Shown here one piece after another: positions 1-5,536 of a stretch of 8,780 bases of DNA (the stretch's first letter is position 1; each line of letters starts with the position of its first letter). Under the pieces are notes generated by a model. The model ran no database searches and was not told where the DNA came from. It saw nothing but the letters and a program-made list of their open reading frames with translations. The stretch is from positions 1-8,780 of the forward strand of contig JAPPIY010000171.1 in NCBI GenBank assembly GCA_026914095.1, written 5' to 3'. The position numbers and the translations under genes are program-made. The stretch comes from Oligoflexia bacterium. GTDB taxonomy: Bacteria > Bdellovibrionota > Bdellovibrionia > Bdellovibrionales > UBA1609.

Positions 1-2
1 TT

Positions 3-131
3 CATAAGTTGATTCAAATTATTACACAAAAAGTCTTTGAAAAATTTTCTGTCACTTTAGAAACAGAAGTCCATTACTTGGGGTGTCCTTGGGAAACTTC
101 CGAATCCACTCAAGGAGACCCTCCACTCTAA
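3..131 (+). CDS. murB: UDP-N-acetylenolpyruvoylglucosamine reductase (MurB), 3' end only
   Basis: Only the last 42 codons and the TAA are in the window; the gene begins upstream of position 1. MurB is the cytoplasmic FAD/NADPH enzyme that reduces UDP-GlcNAc-enolpyruvate to UDP-MurNAc, the second committed step of peptidoglycan precursor synthesis. The visible C-terminus reads HKLIQIITQKVFEKF and then LETEVHYLG, which fits the end of the MurB C-terminal domain: a helix (L-I-x-x-I/V-x-x-x-V) followed by L-E-x-E-V-x-x-x-G. The second Glu of LETEV (codon at 66-68) aligns with the catalytic Glu325 of E. coli MurB. The reading frame stops 14 residues after the LG, a normal place to end. A ddl gene lies 2.4 kb downstream, consistent with a former cell-wall cluster. 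A second open frame runs on past this stop (see findings). The short length limits certainty, but the motif is characteristic. Confidence 0.72.
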   Translation, partial: HKLIQIITQKVFEKFSVTLETEVHYLGCPWETSESTQGDPPL

Positions 132-318
132 TGAAGGGGACATTCTTTTACTCAATAGAAAACCGGAAAAACTCAAACCAGACCGGTATAACTTTACTGA
201 AAAGGAATTATACTCCCTTCTCTCAACAGAGAACTGTAAAAATTTACACATTAAAACGCTTTCTACATTTAAAATTTACACGCTTCACAAAAAAATTAAA
301 CTATTATTAAAGTTCTCG

Positions 319-348
319 TTGACAAATACTACCCTTTACAGATAGCAT
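319..348 (+). promoter_or_regulatory. Sigma70-type promoter for the exported protein at 377
   Basis: There is a perfect TTGACA -35 box at 319-324. An 18-bp spacer leads to a TAGCAT -10 (343-348, 4 of 6 consensus bases). Transcription would start near 355, leaving a leader of about 20 nt. That leader contains AGGAGG at 361-366 with good spacing to the ATG at 377. The position and strong -35 support a dedicated promoter; the -10 is the weak part. Confidence 0.5.
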
Positions 349-376
349 CACCGGCATAAAAGGAGGTATAGATAAA

Positions 377-961
377 ATGAAAAAACTACTTAAAATAATT
401 GGTTTGATAAGTCTATGCGTTGGGGGTTTTTCAGTCCTGGCCCAATTCAATCCCTGTAAAATAGACCCCACACGGTGTCAAATGGGTGGTTTGTTTGGAG
501 TCTGGGAGTTTATGAAAGTAACTTTGCACGACGATCCTGAAATCGGACTTGGCCCTTTTCCAAAAAGTATCACTATAGAAATGACCGAACCGGACCAGGG
601 AAAATTAACTTTACAATTGCGCACACAGTCCAAGGTTAAGACTTACCCCTTTTCAAAAACAGAACCAACAACACAAAAAAGTGCACAAGTTTATGATAAA
701 CCGGATGCAACATTTGAATTTAAACCTTATACTTTGGAAGAAATTGCAATTATTTCCTATTCAGCAAATGCCTTAAAAATTGACTTAAAATGGAACAAGA
801 AAAATGAGAATGACGAAATTGAATGGGCTGTTCCGGGAAGTTATACATTTGCTTTGGATGGAGATATACTGATTTTTTATAGAACCAACGATAAAGATGT
901 TCCAGCGGAAGAGCGTGTTCAAACAAGATATGAAGCGCATTACCGAATATCTCAATTATAG
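377..961 (+). CDS. Exported protein of unknown function (194 aa)
   Basis: I do not recognise this protein. The start is well supported: a near-perfect AGGAGG Shine-Dalgarno lies 10 nt upstream of the ATG, with a promoter before it. Residues 1-22 form a type I signal peptide (MKK, hydrophobic core LLKIIGLISLCVGGFSV, then VLA before Q23), so the mature protein should be periplasmic or outer-membrane associated. Cys14 sits inside the core but its context (ISLC) is a poor lipobox. The mature N-terminus has a C-x6-C pair (Cys27, Cys34), a plausible disulfide, followed by GGLFGVWEF. That G-x-W could start a beta-barrel of lipocalin-like type, but this is a guess from one motif. The rest alternates short polar and hydrophobic stretches, suggesting an all-beta fold, with no transmembrane segment. 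The gene is convergent with the ATPase downstream. Coding is secure; function is unknown. Confidence 0.8.
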   Translation: MKKLLKIIGLISLCVGGFSVLAQFNPCKIDPTRCQMGGLFGVWEFMKVTLHDDPEIGLGPFPKSITIEMTEPDQGKLTLQLRTQSKVKTYPFSKTEPTTQKSAQVYDKPDATFEFKPYTLEEIAIISYSANALKIDLKWNKKNENDEIEWAVPGSYTFALDGDILIFYRTNDKDVPAEERVQTRYEAHYRISQL

Positions 962-1042
962 GCGCTTGAATTTTCCGGTTTTTTGTTGAGCTAACCATTA
1001 AGCTGTTTATACTGATCCTGTTTGAAAATTTCAGGTTCTGAC
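957..1042 (+). repeat. Two partial copies of the TATA-bounded element ends
   Basis: This intergenic stretch between convergent genes holds two sequences resembling the termini of the element at 4793-5016. At 957-982, TATA is followed after a short gap by TTGAATTTTCCGGTTTT, matching the left terminus around 4803-4819. At 1008-1042, TATACTGATCCTGTTTGAAA and the bases after it match the reverse complement of the right terminus (4990-5020) with few differences. Here the two ends lie in the same orientation, unlike the inverted arrangement in the full element, so this looks like a remnant or rearranged copy. The first copy includes the stop codon of the upstream gene. The family relation is seen by eye only. 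Confidence 0.45.
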
Positions 1043-1061
1043 TTTATGTTTTCTATGCTCA

Positions 1062-2213
1062 TCAGGCATTCAAACTCAATAGAAAACTCTTCAGATCTTC
1101 AGAAGTGACTGTTTTTCCCTTGATTTGCTGTGACCTTTTTACATTCAATCCAATTTGTTTTCCTGAAATGCCATATTTGTCATGAAAGTAAATTAGACTT
1201 TTGCTAAAAGCCGTCTCTTTTGTTTTCACCTCAATCATAACTAGCGGATAGCCTTTTTTTGTCAATAGAAAATCCACTTCCTTTTGATCTTTTGTTCTTA
1301 AATAATAAAGAGAGGGAGCTGTAGAAGGTTTTGTTTCATACATGTAAGCGCAATATTTTAGAAGATGCAAAGCCACAAGATTTTCCAGCCGCTGGCCTCT
1401 CTTGGAAGATTCCACAAAGGCGAAATCATAGAAATAAATTTTTCTAGCTTTAGACAGGGAGCGGCTAATATGTTTTGAAAAAGCCGGCACCTGAAAAACA
1501 ATAAACAGATCCTCTAAAATGGCGATGTATTTTGAGACAGTTTTATGATCCAGCTGTAGAGACTGACAGAGAGAATGAATAGAAAGGGGTGAGCCAACAC
1601 TTTCTCTAAGCAGATATAAAAGTGTTTTCATTTTTTGATAATGTTGGATATTTTTAAAATCAGGAACATCCTCTCTGATTAGAGAAAATATATACTGCTC
1701 TCTCCATCTTTCTGTCTCATTTTCATTTTTAGAAATAATCAGCGGCTCTGGAAATCCTCCTCTGTTAAAAAGTTTGCTAAAGCTAACGGGTTTATTCAAC
1801 TGACTTAATTCAAAAATAGAAAAAGGCAATAAAGTGTGAGAGAAACAACGGCCCGCCAGAGAATCTCCTGATTGATTTGTTTTATAGAGTCGGGCGCTTC
1901 CTGTTACAAGGATATTTCTATGAGCCGGCCGAGTGTCAAAAATTCCTTTGATGTAATTCTTCCATTGATCCATTTTATGAATCTCATCAAAAACAATCAG
2001 ATCTGAAGATTCAAACCAGGATTGCTCATGAATAATTTTTTTATCTTTAAAGGAGTCATAGTTTAAATAGAGAGGATTTTTATAATGTGTCATGATTTTT
2101 TTTGCAAGCCAGGTTTTTCCCACTTGCCTAGGGCCTGTTAAAATCGCGATTTTTCTTTTGAGGTCTTTTAAAACAGGAGCCTCATTTAATCTATGAAACG
2201 GCTTGTTTTTCAT
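1062..2213 (-). CDS. AAA_14/DUF4143 family ATPase
   Basis: 383 residues when started at the ATG at 2213. A TTG at 2231 would add six residues but lies inside the palindrome, so I prefer the ATG; neither start has a clear Shine-Dalgarno. Numbered from the ATG: Walker A GPRQVGKT (27-34), Walker B LIVFDEIH (72-79), and a sensor-like VTGSAR (103-108), together the AAA_14 domain. A winged-helix-like segment follows near 210-235. The C-terminal half is DUF4143, with RLEN (about 275-278) and a PD-(D/E)xK-like nuclease core KEVDFLL ... MIEVKTK (Asp314, Glu328, Lys330). Length is typical of the family. These proteins are widespread in variable copy numbers; their substrate is not established and nuclease activity is inferred from fold similarity. 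The gene stands alone, convergent with its downstream neighbour and divergent from ddl. It sits between murB and ddl, suggesting insertion into a cell-wall cluster. Confidence 0.88.
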   Translation of the reverse strand: MKNKPFHRLNEAPVLKDLKRKIAILTGPRQVGKTWLAKKIMTHYKNPLYLNYDSFKDKKIIHEQSWFESSDLIVFDEIHKMDQWKNYIKGIFDTRPAHRNILVTGSARLYKTNQSGDSLAGRCFSHTLLPFSIFELSQLNKPVSFSKLFNRGGFPEPLIISKNENETERWREQYIFSLIREDVPDFKNIQHYQKMKTLLYLLRESVGSPLSIHSLCQSLQLDHKTVSKYIAILEDLFIVFQVPAFSKHISRSLSKARKIYFYDFAFVESSKRGQRLENLVALHLLKYCAYMYETKPSTAPSLYYLRTKDQKEVDFLLTKKGYPLVMIEVKTKETAFSKSLIYFHDKYGISGKQIGLNVKRSQQIKGKTVTSEDLKSFLLSLNA

Positions 2214-2219
2214 AAAGCT

Positions 2220-2248
2220 ATTTTTAGACAAGAATCCAAAAAAGTCAA
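2220..2248 (-). promoter_or_regulatory. Possible promoter for the DUF4143 gene, giving a leaderless transcript
   Basis: On the minus strand a TTGACT -35 (2243-2248) lies 17 bp from AAAAAT (2220-2225), a weak -10. The expected start of transcription falls about at the ATG at 2213, which would make the mRNA leaderless and explain the missing Shine-Dalgarno. The -35 straddles the centre of the perfect palindrome at 2221-2274, so anything binding the palindrome would cover the promoter. This is inference from spacing. Confidence 0.3.
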
Positions 2249-2274
2249 GACTTTTTTGGATTCTTGTCTAAAAA
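2221..2274. repeat. Perfect palindrome, 26-bp arms, 2-bp centre
   Basis: The left arm 2221-2246 and right arm 2249-2274 are exact reverse complements, separated only by AA. Each arm carries AGACAAGAATCC and an A/T-rich stretch. It lies directly upstream of the ATPase start and covers the alternative TTG start. It is too long and A-flanked to be an ordinary Rho-independent terminator, and no minus-strand gene lies upstream to terminate. It may be an operator, a cruciform or a remnant of a palindromic element. Confidence 0.85.
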
Positions 2275-2295
2275 AGGCAAAGCCAAACAGCCTTT
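2273..2295 (-). terminator. Small terminator-like hairpin upstream of the DUF4143 gene
   Basis: AAAGGC (2273-2278) pairs with GCCTTT (2290-2295) around an 11-nt loop. Read on the minus strand the hairpin ends in a run of six T. It has the form of a weak Rho-independent terminator, but no minus-strand gene feeds into it here. It might insulate the ATPase from readthrough, or be chance in AT-rich DNA. Confidence 0.3.
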
Positions 2296-2491
2296 AAAAT
2301 AACAAACCTTTTAGATGTTATATTGACTAAGCCCAATCATGCCGTCTATTTAAAAATAAAAACTTTTCAAAAAATTATACATTTGAGCAAATGAGGTGAA
2401 AAATTCAAATCAGAGCAACATAAATTACAATTCCCAACTTATTTAAAACAGGCTGGACTTTTTTAAGAGATATGCATAAACTGATTTTTAT
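2296..2491. other. Intergenic region upstream of ddl
   Basis: No gene is visible. The only promoter-like pair on the plus strand is TTGACT (2323-2328) with TATTTA (2347-2352) at 18-bp spacing, a weak candidate for ddl. That would give a leader of about 130 nt. The translation signal of ddl is also weak: the nearest purine run, AAGAGA at 2464-2469, is too far from the ATG. Confidence 0.3.
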
Positions 2492-3418
2492 ATGGCAAAA
2501 ACTTATAAACAAAAAAATATAAAAATTGCTCTCATTCAAGGCGGCTTGGGGCCAGAAAGAGAAATCAGCTTGATGAGCGCAAAAGCGGTTGCTAAGGCTT
2601 TTGATAAGCTAGGCTATAAATACTTTAATGTCACAGCGGATCAGAGTTTGTTTCAATCTTTATATTCAGAAAAACCGGATTTGGCTTTTTTAGCCGTTCA
2701 TGGCCTTTATGGAGAAGATGGACTGGTTCAATCTATCTGTGAATTTTTAAAAATTCCCTACACAGGAAGTGGGGTTTTAGCCAGCAGTTTGTGTATGGAT
2801 AAAATTGCTTTAAAAAAGTTACTTCAAAAATACAAAATTCCTTTACCAGATTTTGAAATTATTGATAACAACTGGAAAGCAAAAAAAATCTTTTATCCGG
2901 CGGTTGTTAAATCCTCTCATGGAGGCTCTTCTTTAGGAACTTATATTATTAAAAAACAAACAGAACTACTGCCTGCTATAAAAAAAGCAAAACAAATTGG
3001 AACGACCGTTTTTATAGAAGAGTATATTAAAGAAACAAAAGAAATTGCTGTCTCTTTTTTAAATGGAAAAATTTTAACGCCAGTAGAGATAAAACCGAAA
3101 GGGAAATTTTATGACTACAAAAGAAAATATACAAAAGGCGAATCCCTTTACTACACCCCACCCAAGTTAGATCCTTTTGTGGCAGAGAAAATAAAATCTT
3201 TAGCTCAAAAAATATTTCAAATAGCCAATGTCCGCTCTTATGCCAGAGCTGATTTTTTAGTAGAAAAAAAACAGACTCCCTGGCTGTTGGAGGTGAATAC
3301 TTTGCCGGGCTTAACAGAACAGTCTCTCCTGCCCAAGTCCGCAAAATATGACGGAATCCCTTTTGTGGAGCTTATTGAAAGAATCACTCAACAAGCCCAA
3401 ACAGACTATCAATTTTAA
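2492..3418 (+). CDS. ddl: D-alanine--D-alanine ligase
   Basis: 308 residues, a normal Ddl length. The ATP-grasp enzyme joins two D-alanines to make the dipeptide that MurF adds to peptidoglycan precursors in the cytoplasm. Visible motifs in order: GGLGPEREISL (18-28; Glu22 aligns with E. coli DdlB Glu15), HGLYGEDG (70-77), YTGSGVLASSLCMDK (90-104), ATP-binding Lys in VVKSS and GGSSLG (138-149), EEYIKETKEIAV (176-187), DYKRKYTKGES (208-218), SYARADF (249-255) and EVNTLPGLTEQSLLPK (267-282) with the metal ligand Glu267 and Asn269. The tyrosine of KY (Tyr213) corresponds to the residue found in D-Ala-D-Ala ligases rather than D-Ala-D-Lac enzymes. The usual GG-x-S is GG-L-G here and the usual K-P is K-S, mild departures. 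The start is set by the N-terminal match rather than by a ribosome site. It probably belongs with murB upstream. Confidence 0.95.
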   Translation: MAKTYKQKNIKIALIQGGLGPEREISLMSAKAVAKAFDKLGYKYFNVTADQSLFQSLYSEKPDLAFLAVHGLYGEDGLVQSICEFLKIPYTGSGVLASSLCMDKIALKKLLQKYKIPLPDFEIIDNNWKAKKIFYPAVVKSSHGGSSLGTYIIKKQTELLPAIKKAKQIGTTVFIEEYIKETKEIAVSFLNGKILTPVEIKPKGKFYDYKRKYTKGESLYYTPPKLDPFVAEKIKSLAQKIFQIANVRSYARADFLVEKKQTPWLLEVNTLPGLTEQSLLPKSAKYDGIPFVELIERITQQAQTDYQF

Positions 3419-3470
3419 GAAAAAAGCTTGATTTTTAGGGGGGAATTTCATGGATTTTCAAAAAAAATTC

Positions 3471-3506
3471 AAGAAGAAGAAGAAGAAGAAGAAGAAGAAG
3501 AAGAAG
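3471..3506 (+). repeat. (AAG)12 trinucleotide microsatellite
   Basis: Twelve uninterrupted AAG units, followed by an A-rich tail to about 3511. It lies between the end of ddl and the ATG at 3558. It is in the same frame as both the upstream ATG at 3450 and the exported protein, where it reads as polylysine. Slippage would change length in multiples of three and so not break the frame. Confidence 0.95.
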
Positions 3507-3557
3507 AAAAAGACCGAACTATTATTAGTTAAACTAAAAAGACTAAAGGAGGATAAA

Positions 3558-4007
3558 ATGAAGGTTTTTTTAATGACAACAATTTTTTTATTGAGTTCAG
3601 CTTTTTCTTTTGCTGATTCTGGAAATACTAACTCTATGAGAGGACAAGACCCAACAGACAGATTTCCACTTCCAAAAGGATTTACTATACTGCTTTCCCA
3701 AGCTTCTAAGCACAAACTGCATGTCAATTTTTCCCCTAGCACATTGGCAAAACTTACAAACACAAGTTACATAGCAAATGCTATTGGCGCAACCCTTTGT
3801 AAAAACTTAAAAAAACAACAAATAGAAACAACAATAAACGGAGTGTCTTATACTTTAGTGCCTTATACAAGTTCAGGCTCACTCCAGAGAAACGGACAAT
3901 ACAGCGGATTATGTGTGTTTGGCTGGATCAAAACACAAAATATAGCTTATAGTTGGGGGAGTAAATATATTGAGACAGATTCTCCTAAATATTACCCGCT
4001 TTTCTAA
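3558..4007 (+). CDS. Small exported protein of unknown function (149 aa)
   Basis: I do not recognise the family. I place the start at the ATG at 3558. It has AAAGGAGG seven to fourteen bases upstream and opens a standard type I signal peptide (MKVFLMTTIFLLSSAFSFA, cleavage before D20). The mature part is about 130 residues, polar, with two cysteines (in ATLCKN and GLCVFGW) that could form a disulfide, and no further membrane segment. The frame is also open upstream to an ATG at 3450 behind a GGGGGG run. That start would add 36 residues, mostly polylysine from the AAG repeat, ahead of the signal peptide. Such a long, very basic leader is atypical, so I treat it as an alternative. The gene follows ddl by 139 bp in the same direction and converges on the TlpA-like gene, with a palindrome between them. 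Confidence 0.75.
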   Translation: MKVFLMTTIFLLSSAFSFADSGNTNSMRGQDPTDRFPLPKGFTILLSQASKHKLHVNFSPSTLAKLTNTSYIANAIGATLCKNLKKQQIETTINGVSYTLVPYTSSGSLQRNGQYSGLCVFGWIKTQNIAYSWGSKYIETDSPKYYPLF

Positions 4008-4026
4008 CCTGTTCTAAATTCGCTTT

Positions 4027-4105
4027 TATATAGTAAAACCGCTTAGGTTTTCAAGTGTCAATGCTAGACAGTTTGACTTGAAAACCGAAGCTGATTTACT
4101 ATATA
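4027..4105. repeat. 79-bp imperfect palindrome with TATATAGT ends
   Basis: The outer arms TATATAGTAAA (4027-4037) and TTTACTATATA (4095-4105) are exact complements. The inner arms GGTTTTCAAGT (4046-4056) and ACTTGAAAACC (4076-4086) are too, with three mismatches between. Together they form a stem of about 30 bp around a 19-nt loop that can itself pair in part. It sits midway between convergent genes (stops at 4007 and 4152), where a bidirectional terminator is expected, but has no clear U tract. Its TATATAGT ends resemble the right end of the element at 4793-5016, so it may be a small mobile element. Confidence 0.8.
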
Positions 4106-4151
4106 TGTATCAACTGCCTCATAAGCAAAAGCCCTGATTATGGGATAAGCT

Positions 4152-4781
4152 TTAGTCTAAACTCAAAATGGATTGAACGATAGTCCTATCAGACCAATCT
4201 CTATCCCCCAACTCTTTCATTTTTAAAAAACCTTTTGTATTAAAAATATAAGTGGCGGGAAGACTGTCTTTTGGAAAATATTTTAACCTTTCTAAATCAC
4301 TCACAACAGCGACTGCAAGCGCAGGATCTAAATCAGAAAAAGAGCGAGTTAAAAAACCTTGAACTGTGTTTTTATCCTCTGAGCTAATCGCCACAACAAA
4401 AACTTCCTCTTTATTATCTTTGGCCAATTGAGCTAAAGACACCAGCTCTTTAATACAAGGAGGGCACCAAGTGGCCCAAAAATTAAGAACTACTTTTTTT
4501 TTCCCTCTTAAACAATACAAATCAATCACTTCTCCATTGAGGTCTGTAAAAACCCAATCTATGGCTGTATCCATTAACCGATTGAGTTTTTGCATTCTAT
4601 TCCAATTAGATTTTAAAGCAGACTTTTGAGGAACAGTCCGGCAAGAGCTTTTGATATTTTCTGCAAAAGAGCTTTTAGAAGTATTAAAGATATTTAAAAA
4701 ATCTTTTTTAAAAATAAATAAAAAAGAGGAAAATACAAACAGAAACAAAATAAAGAAAAAAAGATTTTTTTTAGATTTCAT
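4152..4781 (-). CDS. TlpA/ResA-like membrane-anchored thioredoxin-fold protein
   Basis: 209 residues. An N-terminal hydrophobic stretch (about 7-24, rich in Phe and Leu) after MKSKK should anchor it in the inner membrane with the rest outside the cytoplasm. The soluble part is a TlpA/ResA-type thioredoxin domain: VVLNFWATWCPPC (97-109) carries the redox CPPC at 106-109, and SLPATYIFN carries the cis-proline (Pro175) next to the active site. Proteins of this family reduce or exchange disulfides in exported proteins or in apocytochrome c; the target here is unknown. Extra cysteines occur at 47 and 90. There is no recognisable Shine-Dalgarno before the ATG, and the next Met is residue 63, so the start stands on the membrane anchor. 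The TATA-bounded element begins 11 bp upstream of the start and separates this gene from rplQ, so upstream signals may have been displaced. Confidence 0.87.
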   Translation of the reverse strand: MKSKKNLFFFILFLFVFSSFLFIFKKDFLNIFNTSKSSFAENIKSSCRTVPQKSALKSNWNRMQKLNRLMDTAIDWVFTDLNGEVIDLYCLRGKKKVVLNFWATWCPPCIKELVSLAQLAKDNKEEVFVVAISSEDKNTVQGFLTRSFSDLDPALAVAVVSDLERLKYFPKDSLPATYIFNTKGFLKMKELGDRDWSDRTIVQSILSLD

Positions 4782-4792
4782 AAAAAGCTATA

Positions 4793-5016
4793 CTGATTTT
4801 GTTTGAATTTTCCGGTTTTAAACCTCTCAGACTCTTTTTTCAAAGACTTATAAAGGAAAGGCTTAAAACGGGTTCGGCCCCCGTTTTCACAAGGACAGGC
4901 TTTAACCACAATGCGACTGGAAGTTGCCTTGTGGCAAAAAGCCTATTTGAGATTTTAAGCCTTTCCTTTATAAGTCTTTGAAGGACACGCAGAACTGAAA
5001 TTTCAAACAGGATCAC
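4793..5016. mobile_element. MITE-like 224-bp element with terminal and nested inverted repeats
   Basis: It is bounded on both sides by TATA (4789-4792 and 5017-5020), a possible TA or TATA target duplication. The ends form imperfect terminal inverted repeats: CTGATTTTGTTTGAA on the left and, on the other strand, GTGATCCTGTTTGAAA on the right. Inside is a perfect 30-bp inverted repeat (arms 4839-4868 and 4953-4982, extending to 4836/4985 with two G-U pairs). Within the loop is AAAACGGG/CCCGTTTT (4865-4872, 4880-4887). A second imperfect hairpin pairs 4897-4911 with 4929-4944. No plausible protein is encoded. Size, palindromic structure and TA-type flanks fit a non-autonomous element of the IS630/Tc1 kind. 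A structured RNA or terminator for the rplQ operon is the alternative. Confidence 0.6.
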
Positions 5017-5026
5017 TATATAAGCC

Positions 5027-5536
5027 TTAACGATTTTTTCGGCGGGATTGCAATTGAATTTGTTGAAGAGTCTTTTTTCTTTCTTTTTTCTTCTTAATCT
5101 CCAAGCGGCGAATTTTTTGAAACTCTTTACTAGCTTTATATTTTTCTTTTTCCTCTTTTGTTGGTTTAGGAGCAAATTGATAATCCACAAATTCTATTAA
5201 AGCCTTTTGAGCTTGATCTCCTTTACGAAAACCCAGCTTAACAATTCTGGTATATCCTCCCGGCCGATCTTTAAATCTTTTAGACAGGTCATCTATAATT
5301 TTACTGGCTGTCTTTTTATTGGAATACTTAGACAAAAGCAATCGGCGGACATGCAAGGAGTTTTTTCGGCCCAATGTAATTGCTTTTTCCACAAGAGGCC
5401 TGATGTTTTTAGCCCTAGGCAAGGTCGTCTTAATGCGCTCCTTTTCCACTAAACTATTAACAAGCCCTTTCACTAGAGCTTTGCGAGGCCCATATTTGAG
5501 TCCAAAACTGCTGGTTTTTATCTTTCGGTGTTTCAT
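5027..5536 (-). CDS. rplQ: 50S ribosomal protein L17 with long basic tail
   Basis: L17 binds 23S rRNA near the peptide exit tunnel. The first part matches the family: MKHRKIKTSSFGLKYGPRKA at the N-terminus, LVEKERIKTTLPRAKNIRPL (31-50), and GGYTRIVKLGFRKGDQAQKALIEF (93-116), the conserved G-G-Y-T-R block with its downstream G-D. The usual length is about 115-130 residues. Here there are 169, the excess being a lysine- and glutamate-rich tail from about residue 125 (KPTKEEKEKY ... KKKKERKKTL). The ATG overlaps the rpoA stop in an ATGA tetranucleotide, so translation is probably coupled to rpoA, and its own ribosome site is weak. It is the last gene of the alpha operon, with a palindromic element immediately after the stop. 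Confidence 0.96.
   Translation of the reverse strand: MKHRKIKTSSFGLKYGPRKALVKGLVNSLVEKERIKTTLPRAKNIRPLVEKAITLGRKNSLHVRRLLLSKYSNKKTASKIIDDLSKRFKDRPGGYTRIVKLGFRKGDQAQKALIEFVDYQFAPKPTKEEKEKYKASKEFQKIRRLEIKKKKERKKTLQQIQLQSRRKNR

Noticed and set aside
83..310. 75-codon plus-strand frame overlapping the end of murB, with an ATG at 131 overlapping the murB stop
   Set aside because: No ribosome site, and the composition is unlike a folded protein. The neighbouring frame 1 over the same bases reads more like coding sequence.
3027..3344. Minus-strand 105-codon frame inside ddl
   Set aside because: It lies wholly antisense to a gene with complete Ddl motifs and is a shadow frame.
4865..4887. T-arm-like hairpin with a 7-base TTC loop, suggesting a tRNA
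   Set aside because: The loop departs from the conserved A58, no acceptor stem, D-arm or anticodon arm can be placed around it, and it lies inside the palindromic element.
4799..5190. Short frames on both strands across the palindromic element and the end of rplQ
   Set aside because: They read through inverted-repeat arms (the same peptide words occur in both strands because of the palindrome) and into rplQ in the wrong frame.
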